64,000 bases of DNA. Origin: Dehalobacterium formicoaceticum (GTDB lineage: Bacteria > Bacillota > Dehalobacteriia > Dehalobacteriales > Dehalobacteriaceae). Positions 25,482-35,352 of this stretch are shown piece by piece; within the stretch, counting starts at the first letter, position 1, and every line of letters begins with the position of its first letter. A program made the position numbers and the translations under genes. The DNA lies in the NCBI RefSeq assembly GCF_002224645.1, contig NZ_CP022121.1, positions 3,378,501 to 3,442,500 of the forward strand, in the 5' to 3' direction. A model generated the notes under the pieces. The model was not told the origin of the DNA and did no database searches. It saw only the letters and a list, made by a program, of their open reading frames with translations.

Positions 25482-25997
25482 TTATGGAAAAAAGATATTT
25501 GGAGTGCGTTTAATCTGCATGAATTGTCGGCTGAACGCATCAAAGCATCTTTTTACGAACTGGGAAAGAGGTGGTTTTAAAGGGATGCTTTCGGAAAGGA
25601 GCATCTGCTTCCAATGGCGGAGATACTGCCGAACGATATAGCGTATGTTGTTTTCATCGATAGATGGTGTTGAATCCATGATGGAAGAAAAACTTTTATT
25701 TTCTAAATGGCGGGAAACAATCTCAACATGAGTTGAAAGAGGAATCTGCGAATAAGGTACGAGAACAGATAAAAGCAATGCATGTGTATGACCACAGATA
25801 GCACATTTTACGCGGCAGATGCGAAGACGTTCTTTCGAATCTCCTGACATAACATGGCGGTAATAATAAGCATGGATAGTAAGACAGCCGGAATGCCCAC
25901 AGGAGCATACGAGCTGATGAAACTGAAGATTTGAAATGACTTCATCATAAGTTTTTTGAGAAATAGGATTGTAATAATTGACAGATAACGTTATCAT
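25482..25997 (-). CDS. DUF6431-type zinc-ribbon protein
   Basis: This protein of about 171 residues starts MITLSVNYYNPISQKTYDEV (an upstream ATG at 26024 is possible). It has the Cys pairs CSCGHSGC and CRVKCAICGH forming two zinc knuckles, then HTH-like helices ending in an FVKRCFDAFSRQF segment. The pattern matches proteins annotated as DUF6431, often found beside tyrosine recombinases in clostridial mobile modules. Here the interrupted recombinase converges on it from the other side of IS66, supporting one former module. Its action is unknown. Confidence 0.68.
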   Translation of the reverse strand: MITLSVNYYNPISQKTYDEVISNLQFHQLVCSCGHSGCLTIHAYYYRHVMSGDSKERLRICRVKCAICGHTHALLLSVLVPYSQIPLSTHVEIVSRHLENKSFSSIMDSTPSIDENNIRYIVRQYLRHWKQMLLSESIPLKPPLSQFVKRCFDAFSRQFMQIKRTPNIFFP

Positions 25998-26216
25998 ATA
26001 TATGTAGTGTGGATTTATCCACAATTATGTATTTGTGGCAGGAATCCCTCTTTAGTCGGTGCGGTTCCTGCTACATTAATATAGTAATACTGTTATGATA
26101 ACACAAGAAGGTATAGAGTAAAACAATCTGTCGGAAAATGCATCAGATTAATTTATTCTGTACCTTCTTTTAATTTGCTTGAAAATGAAAGATTTCGGTG
26201 CGTGTAATTTAAAAAA

Positions 26217-28435
26217 TAATAGCTACCCTATGAAATTACACCATTCTCAAACGGTTTTAGTAATGAAAAATCAACCTTCCTAGTTTTGCTACCCTATGAA
26301 ATTACACCATTCTCAAACCCTGTGAGGGCGTTTTGGAAGCGTTTTTGAGTTTTGCTACCCTATGAAATTACACCATTCTCAAACAGGGATTATGCTTTAT
26401 TCCCTCATCTTTACGTTTTGCTACCCTATGAAATTACACCATTCTCAAACTGACCTGTGCAAGATGGATGAATACATCAAGTTTTGCTACCCTATGAAAT
26501 TACACCATTCTCAAACTTTTAACAAGTTGTTATTCGCTGAATTCATAGTTTTGCTACCCTATGAAATTACACCATTCTCAAACTTTCAATTTGCGCATAA
26601 AAAGCATTTGTTTCTGTTTTGCTACCCTATGAAATTACACCATTCTCAAACGTATTACTGACGGGATGCTAAACATTGCAAGTTTTGCTACCCTATGAAA
26701 TTACACCATTCTCAAACTCAATACTTGACCTGCCGCCGGTGCTAGACGTTTTGCTACCCTATGAAATTACACCATTCTCAAACTCGCTCGAAGTGCTTGG
26801 AATCGGCGCGCTGGTTTTGCTACCCTATGAAATTACACCATTCTCAAACATCGTCTAGCCTTGCATCGTAGTCCTCTCCGTTTTGCTACCCTATGAAATT
26901 ACACCATTCTCAAACTATGAGGTGCCGGACATCAGCCCTAATGTTGTTTTGCTACCCTATGAAATTACGCCATTCTCAAACTGAACTACCGGAGGAGCCG
27001 CTTGATTTATTGTTTTGCTACCCTATGAAATTACACCATTCTCAAACAACCACGCCAACGGCAGCATGGGCCTTTAGGTTTTGCTACCCTATGAAATTAC
27101 ACCATTCTCAAACTGCACTGGTTGAATATAGAAACGGTGACGAGTTTTGCTACCCTATGAAATTACACCATTCTCAAACGCTTCCCTGGCGTAACTTCCT
27201 GCTGCCGATAGTTTTGCTACCCTATGAAATTACACCATTCTCAAACACAATACTTAGCCCCTCATTGGCCAAGAAAGTTTTGCTACCCTATGAAATTACA
27301 CCATTCTCAAACTACTCATTGATATTGATGCCATCTACAAACGTTTTGCTACCCTATGAAATTACACCATTCTCAAACCGACAATATTCTCATCACAGTG
27401 TTGCCTTTGTTTTGCTACCCTATGAAATTACACCATTCTCAAACCCTGGGGTACATCGTGCATACATCAACTACGTTTTGCTACCCTATGAAATTACACC
27501 ATTCTCAAACCAGATTGTGAGAGCGATGAAAATGACTGTGGTTTTGCTACCCTATGAAATTACACCATTCTCAAACGAGGAACCGGAGATTGCCGAGACT
27601 GAGAAGGTTTTGCTACCCTATGAAATTACACCATTCTCAAACCTGTGGACGGGCCGGGCAAGGTTGTTACATGTTTTGCTACCCTATGAAATTACACCAT
27701 TCTCAAACTAAGGACATTCACACCTAATATACAAGTAAGTTTTGCTACCCTATGAAATTACACCATTCTCAAACTACCCGGCGACATTTAGTGTGTTTAG
27801 AATAGTTTTGCTACCCTATGAAATTACACCATTCTCAAACTGCATCATAGACTGTAATTATGTCAGTATCGTTTTGCTACCCTATGAAATTACACCATTC
27901 TCAAACTATTCCAGTTGCATAGTCTTTTAACACTGAGTTTTGCTACCCTATGAAATTACACCATTCTCAAACTTTGATTAATCACCAAATCAACCCCTTT
28001 TTGTTTTGCTACCCTATGAAATTACACCATTCTCAAACGCGTTCATAATCCTCGTCACGCATGGCCGGGTTTTGCTACCCTATGAAATTACACCATTCTC
28101 AAACTTGGAGGTGAAAAATCTTGGCGATTTCCGGGTTTTGCTACCCTATGAAATTACACCATTCTCAAACGGAAGGAGTTAGTTTCGGTCTAGGTTTCGC
28201 GTTTTGCTACCCTATGAAATTACACCATTCTCAAACGGAAGGAGTTAGTTTCGGTCTAGGTTTCGCGTTTTGCTACCCTATGAAATTACACCATTCTCAA
28301 ACGGGGGATAAGGGAGGCTGGGTTGATTGGGCGTTTTGCTACCCTATGAAATTACACCATTCTCAAACGGACAGATCCAGACCAAGCCACCCCGATTTAG
28401 TTTTGCTACCCTATGAAATTACACCATTCTCAAAC
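26217..28435 (-). CRISPR. Type II-A CRISPR array, 34 repeats and 33 spacers
   Basis: The 36-bp repeat, in transcribed (minus) orientation, begins GTTTGAGAATGGTG and ends GGGTAGCAAAAC. I counted 34 repeats with spacers mostly 30 bp (a few 31-32). The leader-proximal repeat is 28400-28435. The last repeat (26217-26252) has a degenerate 3' end, marking the trailer. One internal repeat (26946) carries an A-to-G change. Two adjacent spacers, at 28171-28200 and 28237-28266, are identical. Orientation follows from the leader and the cas gene order. Confidence 0.98.
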
Positions 28436-28543
28436 CTCAAATTGAGAATTAAGTGCCACCACAACACCGTAATTTCTTGGAATAGCTATTCCCTACAATA
28501 CAATAAATTTAACATCGTAAACCAATAATATCAAATATAACCT
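28436..28543 (-). promoter_or_regulatory. CRISPR leader
   Basis: The 108 bp between csn2 and the array are AT-rich. In minus orientation they end in CAATTTGAG directly against the first repeat. ATTTGAG at the leader end is the known anchoring sequence for type II-A spacer integration. A promoter for the array should lie here, but I do not see an unambiguous one. Confidence 0.85.
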
Positions 28544-29215
28544 TTATATTTCGCATAGATCCCCATCGATAATTCGGATTTTTTCCTGCTGGAATCTTTT
28601 TTCTCTCATTGTATTTTCTAAAAGCAAAATATCATACTTATTATAAATCACAAACTGATATAACTGCTCTAAATCCTGGTCTGATAAGTAGCACTTTAAA
28701 TTTATAAAAACAAATAATTTAATTCCAATAAATTCCTGCAATAAAGTTAAGTAGTCTATTGTTTTTTCAATAATCGTTTCATAATCCGTACCTATTTTGA
28801 CATCGGCAAATTTAAATATTGCTCCGATATCCATTTCTTGATTATACTCAAGAGGGTAGTGTATTTCTTGCAGTATTTTTTCAAGATATCGCATAATCTC
28901 ACTAATTAAGCCCGTAGAATCCACATAATATTCACTTTCTACCGCAATCATTTTCAATTTGCTGTAGACCTTGTTAATGATCCTCTTCTGGTTAAAATCC
29001 AGAGAAAACAGGTCGATGACTAAGTCCATATATTTCTGCAATTCAAGGTGCGTCAAGTCCGATGACAGAACAAATTGTCCTTCTCCATCATTAATTTGTT
29101 CCATTAGCTCCCAGACGATTTCTGAAAAGGCCTTTTGGTTCTCAATTACCAACACATTTATTTTATTCTCTTCAAAAACAATTGGTCTCTCCAATAAAGG
29201 GTGGGCTAGTTTCAT
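28544..29215 (-). CDS. csn2: Csn2, type II-A adaptation protein
   Basis: The 223-aa protein begins [20 protein letters not shown]. It shows Csn2 features such as the [22 protein letters not shown] segment and the terminal IIDGDLCEI. Csn2 forms a tetrameric ring on DNA ends and works with Cas1-Cas2 and Cas9 in spacer acquisition. Its presence defines subtype II-A. The start overlaps the cas2 stop by 4 bp. Confidence 0.93.
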   Translation of the reverse strand: MKLAHPLLERPIVFEENKINVLVIENQKAFSEIVWELMEQINDGEGQFVLSSDLTHLELQKYMDLVIDLFSLDFNQKRIINKVYSKLKMIAVESEYYVDSTGLISEIMRYLEKILQEIHYPLEYNQEMDIGAIFKFADVKIGTDYETIIEKTIDYLTLLQEFIGIKLFVFINLKCYLSDQDLEQLYQFVIYNKYDILLLENTMREKRFQQEKIRIIDGDLCEI

Positions 29216-29532
29216 AAATCAATCAACCTTTCATCACTGTCGATAACATGTGAATTTTTCTCTCCAACAATAAATTCCATTTTCGAGAACTGTTTTTCTG
29301 TTAAAGTCAGCAACTGCACCAGACCGGCTGAAGGTTTATTTTTTCTAACATTAGACACAATGGCATCAGCAACCGTAGTATTAAGAGCCAGTTTACTATA
29401 TACTGATTCCTGCATCATAATAAAGCCAATTTTTAGCAAGAATTTGCGAAATCTGGTATATTCCTTCCTCTCGTCTGATGTAATTGTGGGCAAATCAAAA
29501 AATACTAACACTCTCATAAATCTATAACTCAT
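29212..29532 (-). CDS. cas2: Cas2
   Basis: The 106-residue ferredoxin-fold protein starts [20 protein letters not shown]. It has the family's first-strand Asp (VFFDLPT), SVYSKLALN and a C-terminal strand. It forms the central dimer of the Cas1-Cas2 integrase. It overlaps cas1 by 11 bp and csn2 by 4 bp, so the four genes form one translationally coupled operon. Confidence 0.96.
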   Translation of the reverse strand: MSYRFMRVLVFFDLPTITSDERKEYTRFRKFLLKIGFIMMQESVYSKLALNTTVADAIVSNVRKNKPSAGLVQLLTLTEKQFSKMEFIVGEKNSHVIDSDERLIDL

Positions 29533-30394
29533 TTCTATAAAACCTTATCAGCGATACATCTTCTTGATGCAAAGCATCAAAAACGCTCTTACAGTATATT
29601 TTTATCGCATTATTCAAAAAGTTCTTTTTCCCATCGATGATTACGTTTTTATTCAAAACATTTACTATCTGCATTTTTTCTTCGTGTTCAAAATTTTGAA
29701 GGGTCATTTCCACAACTTGCCTGTCAATCATTGGCCTGAACGGTTCCATTAAGTCAGATGCAAAATTAAACTGATTAAACATATTATCATGATATAAACC
29801 AATTTGCGTGATATAACCATTGGCGGCAATCTCCCGATTGAATGTCGACAAGAGTATGCTATATCCATAGTTAAGTGCTGCATTCAAAGTGTTATCTGCA
29901 GTCCTGGTAAAATTCATGCCGAACAAAGCATTGAAATATACCTTGGCTGCGTGGCCTTCCCTATTTGTTATATCTTTAAATTCAATTTGGGAGATATATT
30001 CTTCCAGCATCTCAGCTTCTGAATGTCCCCGTAATTGCAGAAGATTTTTTTGCTGCCGGATTTTTTCTGTAACAATTTCAGTCCACACCAAATCTTTTGT
30101 AGACAATTTCCAAGCCAATTGATCTTTTACCTTAGCACTGGTATCGTGGCTTCCATAGTATGGAATTAGTTCTGAACTTGGATTTCTCTTCTCATCGCAA
30201 AAGATCACTTTAATTTTGCGCTTCATTAGTTCACTCAATAGACTCACTGTAAGTGATACGGCTGTATTTTCTATCATCAATATAGAAATTTCTCCGAGAT
30301 GAATCTTTGTAACCGTATCCCCCCGCACAACCAAATAATTGAGTTTTAAATCCAATTTTGCCCGTTGGGAAATAACCACTATGCGCCAGCTCAT
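29522..30394 (-). CDS. cas1: Cas1 integrase
   Basis: The 290-aa metal-dependent integrase has the beta-domain N-terminus [20 protein letters not shown] and the catalytic helical part [41 protein letters not shown]. The conserved Glu, His and Glu/Asp of the active site are in place. It inserts spacers at the leader end. It overlaps cas9 by 4 bp. It appears intact. Confidence 0.97.
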   Translation of the reverse strand: MSWRIVVISQRAKLDLKLNYLVVRGDTVTKIHLGEISILMIENTAVSLTVSLLSELMKRKIKVIFCDEKRNPSSELIPYYGSHDTSAKVKDQLAWKLSTKDLVWTEIVTEKIRQQKNLLQLRGHSEAEMLEEYISQIEFKDITNREGHAAKVYFNALFGMNFTRTADNTLNAALNYGYSILLSTFNREIAANGYITQIGLYHDNMFNQFNFASDLMEPFRPMIDRQVVEMTLQNFEHEEKMQIVNVLNKNVIIDGKKNFLNNAIKIYCKSVFDALHQEDVSLIRFYRNEL

Positions 30395-33300
30395 AGCTTT
30401 AACAGATCCACTTCTTGGGTGAAGATGCCAGTAGGAGATTGATTGATAATTTTTGCTTGTTTATTTTTTGAAATATCCTTTGGCAGCACTATGATACCTG
30501 CATTTTTCGCTCCACCGATCAAACTTAAATCCGCCGAAACACTATTACATTGGAAGAGATATAATGCTTCAGCCAATAATTTGCATTGTTGTCCGAAAGA
30601 ACTTCCCCCAAACTTTTCCCTGCCTTTTTCAAATTTCTCGACTTGGGCGGACAACCGTACATTATATACCGTGTTCTGCAGTTTCTGCTGATAAACTTCA
30701 TAAATCCGATTGTTTTCCTCTTCAGATATTCCATCAAAAACTGTGATGGGAAGTTCGCGTTTTGCTTCTTTGGATCTATTTAGATATTTAAGGACGTTTT
30801 TAAGGTATAGTTCATCATCCCTTCCAATGCATAATTGATTAGCTCCTTTAAAAATCAGCCTGTCCCCTGTTCTTCCCGATAAATGCATCTTAAATCCATC
30901 AATATCAAAGAGAGTATTTATTTTTATCTTGGACAGTAAAATTCTTGCATTTTTCAATTTTAAATTTTCTAAACTATAGCGTAGTTTCGCCTCATTATCA
31001 CCTTCCAGCTGTTTTGCAAGATGCACAGGCACATATTCAATAGTGCGAACTTTCTTCTTTTTATGGTCGTGCTCGGCTAGCATAAAATAAGCACCCGCTA
31101 CTTTATTATAGCCGCCATATTTCCCAATATCACTTAACCGCGGGTCGCTGCTTTTTATTGGTAACTGACCAGTCCCTTTTCTGACAATCATTTGATCAAA
31201 AAGAGCACCCTTGGACTCTGTAGCATATCGGGTAAATAAAATATTATTTTTTGCCATCACCTTCTTTACATCAATTATGGTTCCGTTTTCCCCTGCTTTC
31301 CACGCAGTAAGGCCATTCCTGGCAACATCAAAATCATACATGCGGTTGAGGTTATACTGTTTCCCGTGATATTCCTTGATGAAGTTAATGGGGCTATGTG
31401 TAAACTTGGTATTGTAAACATTTCCTACAACAATATTTAAATAAGCATCTTTGGCATGATGATAATCATTGATATCACGAACTTTTATCAAATCAGCCCA
31501 CTGGCGAAAATCGGATACATTACCTGCCTTTACATAAACAATTTCTGAAGTATCAAATGTTTTTTTCAGTATATCCGCAACAGCTTTTGTCGATTGGCTC
31601 GTTTCTACAACCTGGCGGGCTATAAAGTCTGCCAACTCATCCTGAGAAAAAGGTATCGTACGCGTTAACCTGTCATACTTCTTCTGTCCAATAAAATTTT
31701 TATTATATAGACTTTTCCAAAAGTCCCGGTTCTTTTCCTGAATCTCCCTGGATAAAGGATATCTATCGGATTTATCGTGATTTATTGTCCGCTTCACCAA
31801 AACACGATTCTCAAGACTATCATCTTTGATCCTGGATCTAGGGAAAATGTGATCCACATCATATATATTTTGGTCAAACAAGTTTTCCAAATTAATGGAT
31901 TCACCGGTATACATGCAGCGTCCCATTTGCGTGTAATACAAATACAACCTATCACTTCTCAAATCTCCATCCGTTTTTCCGGCGATTTCTTCTGACCAAT
32001 TGCGTTCCTCTGTTTTACAAGCATTATAAAGCTCAACCAATTTATCTTTTCTGGATTTGGTTGGCTTCTTCTGTGCATCAGCTCGTGTCATTTCCACAAA
32101 AACCTTCTTGGGTTGAGACTGCATCACTTTCGCTATTTCTTTAACAATGAGTAAGGTTTGCCAGATACTCCTTTTTACCGCCGGTGATACATAAAGATCC
32201 TCGACCATCTCATAGGTAATCTCTGATGGAGTTCCTGTCTGAGATGCATTATATTTCTCCACCTCATCCAAATAATCAAAACGCCCGCTTAACAATTGCA
32301 TCAGATTATTGTTTGTGTTCCGCAGGGCAGAAATAATATTTAAACATACTCCGGTTCCTTTATCCTTATGTACAATATCCTCCAGAAATTCTTTTGAAAA
32401 TCGCCCCCAGCCTGAATATTTCAAAGAAGTTAAGTTATTTATTTCCTTATCTGAAAGCTCGTCACCATAATGTTTTTTAATTCGTCCTTTCAGCAGATAC
32501 GTATCATCACCAAATAAAACAATCCAGCAAATAATATCTTCAACCATGGTAACATTACTAACCTTGTCACCAATTCGCCGCTTAAAATCTAAGTAGGACG
32601 TTAAAGATGTCTTGAAATCCCCATCAATACCGCTGATCTCATCTTGCTTCCCAATAACCCCCTCTGCCTCAAGATAGTCACGTAAGCGTTTCATGGTCAC
32701 CTTAGTATATTTCATAAATAAATCAGCATATATCTTCTGTTTGAGATCAACAGAGATTCCTTCACCATTAATCTTCAAATTATTAAGCTCGTTCAAAACC
32801 ATATATTCACTATACAAAAGAGAATTCTTAGGGATCACATCAGCCCCGAAAAGATAAGTACATTTATTGGTCATACGCCTGATAAAGCCTTCTGCACTTG
32901 CCTCCAAATCCACAACCTCTTCAAAGTTCCACGGAAGAATCTTTTCCTGTGCACGTTTAATGATCCAACAGTTACTTTTGCCTTTATCTTTATGAGCATC
33001 ATTAAGCGGCCCCACATAATAAGGTATACGGAATGTCAGTATCTTGATAATTTTTTCCTTGGCGGATAATCCAGTTTCATCCACCTCATTCAAGAAATTA
33101 AGATACCGTGACGCATTATTTAATATTACCTCCAGTTCTTCCCGATGCATTTGATAAGGAATAACACCATTATCTTTTGATGTCTGTTTCGGCAGCAAAG
33201 TTTTATTTTCCAGTTCCTTCATTATATATAAATATTCCGGATCTTCCGTATCAATATTTTTTAGAAGTCCCTCCAGGTACTTGCATACTTCATCTTGCTG

Positions 33301-34416
33301 CACACATTTCTTATTAACAGCAATTTTTTTATTATTTTTCTTACACAGGCCGACGTAGGCACAATAATTGTTTTTGACTGCAGGGTCTGAGAAAACCTCA
33401 TGATATTTTTCCGACCGATAAGTTTTTACGACTTTCTTTAATAGCTTTAAATCCTTTTTGTGTTTTTCATAGACTGCTGTTTTTGTATATGATAAATATT
33501 TTTCTCCTTGACGAATATTCGCCAAAACAGACCAATCATATATAGCTTTTAATTTTTCCAGATAAAACATTCTATCATCCAGTAGAGCAGCCAATTGATC
33601 CTTGTTGGTTTCATAATCCTCATTATTAAAACACACTTTGTTAATCTCAGCCTCATTCAAAGATTGATCATTAAATAATTCACTTAATTTAGCAGGTGAC
33701 CCTAAAATCAATCCAATCATAGCTATTTTTTGTTTCGTATCCCCATCCAAAAGTTTCCCAAGCTGTTTCTTCTTATCCCGAATACCTATTTCCTTAGACT
33801 TTAATATTTCTTCCACCCGATCCAAATTTTCACATTCAAAATCTATCTGAAATTCATCATAAAGATGCACTTTCAAATCATTAAATACCTTCGGAAAAGA
33901 AGTGATGCTCTCCATGTTTTGTCCTTCAAAAAGAAAATGTCCCCGGCTTTTTATGATATGATGAACTGCCAGATAAACCAATCTGACATCAAATTCTTCT
34001 TCATTATCGATTAATGCTTTTCTTAAGTGGTATATGGTTGGGTACTTTCGATGATAATCTTTATCATTAAATCCAACATCGTTAAAAAACGCATAGGGCT
34101 GATTGACAGTTTTATCTTCTTGATAGAATTTACTTTCTTTCAATCGCAGAAAAAACCCCGGATCTACTTTACAAATTTCTTCAGCAAATATTTCCTGCAG
34201 AAGTTGTATTCTCTGGATTTTTCTTTGCTGCCGCCGACGTGCCGTCCGGTGTATTCTTCGTTCTGCCGCTGTTTTTCCCCCTTCAAACAAACGAATACCC
34301 CATAAAGCTTTACCATTCAATTTTTGTAATTTGTAATTCAGATCAGTTACAGCCCAACCAATAGAGTCGGTTCCAATATCCAGTCCTAAATAATAGTCTC
34401 CAAACTTCTTTTTCAT
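30391..34416 (-). CDS. cas9: Cas9, type II-A CRISPR effector nuclease
   Basis: The 1341-aa protein, counted from ATG 34416 (AGGGG nine bases upstream; a TTG at 34425 is less likely), has all nuclease residues. RuvC-I Asp13 is in GLDIGTDSIGW, and the Arg-rich bridge helix spans about 50-72. RuvC-II has Glu775 (VFVEMTRAD), HNH has His856 (YDVDHIFPRSR), and RuvC-III has His987 and Asp990 (HHAKDAYLN). Length and csn2 linkage fit II-A. It cleaves DNA guided by crRNA:tracrRNA. The PAM cannot be read from sequence. The tracrRNA promoter overlaps its start region on the other strand. Confidence 0.97.
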   Translation of the reverse strand: MKKKFGDYYLGLDIGTDSIGWAVTDLNYKLQKLNGKALWGIRLFEGGKTAAERRIHRTARRRQQRKIQRIQLLQEIFAEEICKVDPGFFLRLKESKFYQEDKTVNQPYAFFNDVGFNDKDYHRKYPTIYHLRKALIDNEEEFDVRLVYLAVHHIIKSRGHFLFEGQNMESITSFPKVFNDLKVHLYDEFQIDFECENLDRVEEILKSKEIGIRDKKKQLGKLLDGDTKQKIAMIGLILGSPAKLSELFNDQSLNEAEINKVCFNNEDYETNKDQLAALLDDRMFYLEKLKAIYDWSVLANIRQGEKYLSYTKTAVYEKHKKDLKLLKKVVKTYRSEKYHEVFSDPAVKNNYCAYVGLCKKNNKKIAVNKKCVQQDEVCKYLEGLLKNIDTEDPEYLYIMKELENKTLLPKQTSKDNGVIPYQMHREELEVILNNASRYLNFLNEVDETGLSAKEKIIKILTFRIPYYVGPLNDAHKDKGKSNCWIIKRAQEKILPWNFEEVVDLEASAEGFIRRMTNKCTYLFGADVIPKNSLLYSEYMVLNELNNLKINGEGISVDLKQKIYADLFMKYTKVTMKRLRDYLEAEGVIGKQDEISGIDGDFKTSLTSYLDFKRRIGDKVSNVTMVEDIICWIVLFGDDTYLLKGRIKKHYGDELSDKEINNLTSLKYSGWGRFSKEFLEDIVHKDKGTGVCLNIISALRNTNNNLMQLLSGRFDYLDEVEKYNASQTGTPSEITYEMVEDLYVSPAVKRSIWQTLLIVKEIAKVMQSQPKKVFVEMTRADAQKKPTKSRKDKLVELYNACKTEERNWSEEIAGKTDGDLRSDRLYLYYTQMGRCMYTGESINLENLFDQNIYDVDHIFPRSRIKDDSLENRVLVKRTINHDKSDRYPLSREIQEKNRDFWKSLYNKNFIGQKKYDRLTRTIPFSQDELADFIARQVVETSQSTKAVADILKKTFDTSEIVYVKAGNVSDFRQWADLIKVRDINDYHHAKDAYLNIVVGNVYNTKFTHSPINFIKEYHGKQYNLNRMYDFDVARNGLTAWKAGENGTIIDVKKVMAKNNILFTRYATESKGALFDQMIVRKGTGQLPIKSSDPRLSDIGKYGGYNKVAGAYFMLAEHDHKKKKVRTIEYVPVHLAKQLEGDNEAKLRYSLENLKLKNARILLSKIKINTLFDIDGFKMHLSGRTGDRLIFKGANQLCIGRDDELYLKNVLKYLNRSKEAKRELPITVFDGISEEENNRIYEVYQQKLQNTVYNVRLSAQVEKFEKGREKFGGSSFGQQCKLLAEALYLFQCNSVSADLSLIGGAKNAGIIVLPKDISKNKQAKIINQSPTGIFTQEVDLLKL

Positions 34417-34418
34417 AG

Positions 34419-34447
34419 TTGACAACCCCTATAACTTATATTAAAAT
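34419..34447 (+). promoter_or_regulatory. Predicted tracrRNA promoter
   Basis: Consensus TTGACA (34419-34424) and TAAAAT (34442-34447) are separated by 17 bp on the plus strand. The -35 box lies within three bases of the cas9 start codon on the opposite strand and overlaps its leader, so tracrRNA and cas9 transcription diverge from one narrow interval. Confidence 0.75.
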
Positions 34448-34453
34448 TAGTTA

Positions 34454-34568
34454 TGTCTTATAGCTACCCTATGAGATTACACCATTAGTTCAAATAAAAA
34501 TTTATTCAAATCGTCTTTGTGACTCCACAGTGTGTGGTATAAGAACTTGCTTATGCAGGTTCTTTTTA
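34454..34568 (+). ncRNA. tracrRNA
   Basis: The anti-repeat (34463-34494) reads GCTACCCTATGAGATTACAC onward and complements the crRNA repeat except for one change and a bulge. Downstream are the hairpin CCACA-GTG-TGTGG (34525-34537) and a terminator: AAGAACTTGC (34541-34550) pairs with GCAGGTTCTT, followed by Ts. The predicted start is about 34454 from the promoter, giving ~115 nt. It forms the duplex processed by RNase III and bound by Cas9. Exact ends are inferred. Confidence 0.85.
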
Positions 34569-34623
34569 TTATTTAAATACATGACTATCCGACTAGCTCA
34601 GGATAGGTATGAACGATGTGCTC

Positions 34624-34700
34624 TTGTCATCCTGAGCGTTAGCGAAAGATCTAAGCTTTTTAAAACATAAGATTCTTCACCTGCAGTTCAGAATAACAGA
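34624..34700. repeat. Palindromic intergenic repeat (TGTCATCCTGAGC type)
   Basis: The left arm TTGTCATCCTGAGCGTTAGC with GAAAGATCT is mirrored by AGATTCTTCACC and GTTCAGAATAACA on the right. This degenerate palindrome is a dispersed intergenic repeat found in many bacteria; here it lies between the tracrRNA and the next gene with no coding function seen. Confidence 0.65.
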
Positions 34701-34771
34701 AAAAGAAGATAATTCCTGGATCAAATTGATCGTCACATTTAAATAAATAAACTGCATTTCATTAGTCAATT

Positions 34772-35113
34772 CTACATAATTATGGAAAATCCTTTATTTT
34801 TCCTTGTTTTCTTTACTACGCAACAGGGGGACAGATTCATTGTCACCATTAAAATTGCAAGAACAAAAGGATCGTCCCTTTGCACCCTCCTCAAACAGGT
34901 AACCGTCCCCTGCTCTAATTTATTGTACTTTTCTTTTAATTTATTCCATTCGTTTTGGAATCTGTTCATTTCTTCTTTAAGTTCTTTATTATATGGCTCT
35001 CCATCAAGGCCAGGGGGAATAATATAATCTTTGTATTTTTCGAATAATTTTTCTCTATTTTTTAGATGTTTCTGTTTAATCTTTTCAAACTCTTTTACAT
35101 AATCTTCATTCAT
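34772..35113 (-). CDS. Hypothetical coiled-coil protein with REP-derived tail
   Basis: The first ~67 residues (MNEDYVKEFEKIKQKHLKNR onward, to NKLKEKYNKLEQG) are charged, helical and gene-like. The last ~45 residues (TVTCLRRVQRDDPFVLAILM and on) are translated from REP-like DNA (GGGGACGGTTACC...GGGACGATCC) at about 34817-34913. A REP insertion has therefore probably replaced the native C-terminus. I do not recognise the family. No clear operon partner is present. Confidence 0.5.
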   Translation of the reverse strand: MNEDYVKEFEKIKQKHLKNREKLFEKYKDYIIPPGLDGEPYNKELKEEMNRFQNEWNKLKEKYNKLEQGTVTCLRRVQRDDPFVLAILMVTMNLSPCCVVKKTRKNKGFSIIM

Positions 35114-35186
35114 TAAGTTTTATCCTTTCATATAAAAAAATATAGTCCTTAGCAAATTGTTCGACTAAAACAACTAAAACATAAAA

Positions 35187-35337
35187 CAGGGGTAAAACAG
35201 GGGACGGTTCCCTGTTCCAGCACTGATAAATCTTATTAATAGCAAAGTCGGTAAGTCTGGATATTTATGTCAAACAAAGAACCAACCCTTTTTATTATTT
35301 TAACTTTGGGCGGGACAAGGAACCTGTCCGAGACCAC
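35187..35337. repeat. REP-like units in the gap before the transposase remnant
   Basis: The 239-bp gap (35114-35352) contains AACAGGGGACGGTTCCCTGTT (35197-35217, inner palindrome) and GGGACAAGGAACCTGTCC (35312-35329). They share the GGGACrG/CTGTCC core with the repeats at 9681 and 16805. I see no gene here. Confidence 0.55.
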
Positions 35338-35352
35338 TGAAAAAGTGCCCTT

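Noticed and set aside
26217-26252. Leader at the 26.2-kb end of the array
   Set aside because: That terminal repeat is degenerate and cas gene order plus ATTTGAG put the leader at 28436-28543.
26362-28528. Long open frames across the CRISPR array encoding repetitive peptides
   Set aside because: The 66-bp period is a multiple of three and the repeat lacks stops in some frames, so these are artefacts of the array.
30443-34305. Plus-strand frames over cas9
   Set aside because: All are antisense to conserved cas9 codons and none has domain features; an anti-CRISPR was considered, but nothing supports it.
34463-34494. A stray CRISPR repeat next to cas9
   Set aside because: The mismatches, bulge, following hairpins and terminator identify it as the tracrRNA anti-repeat.
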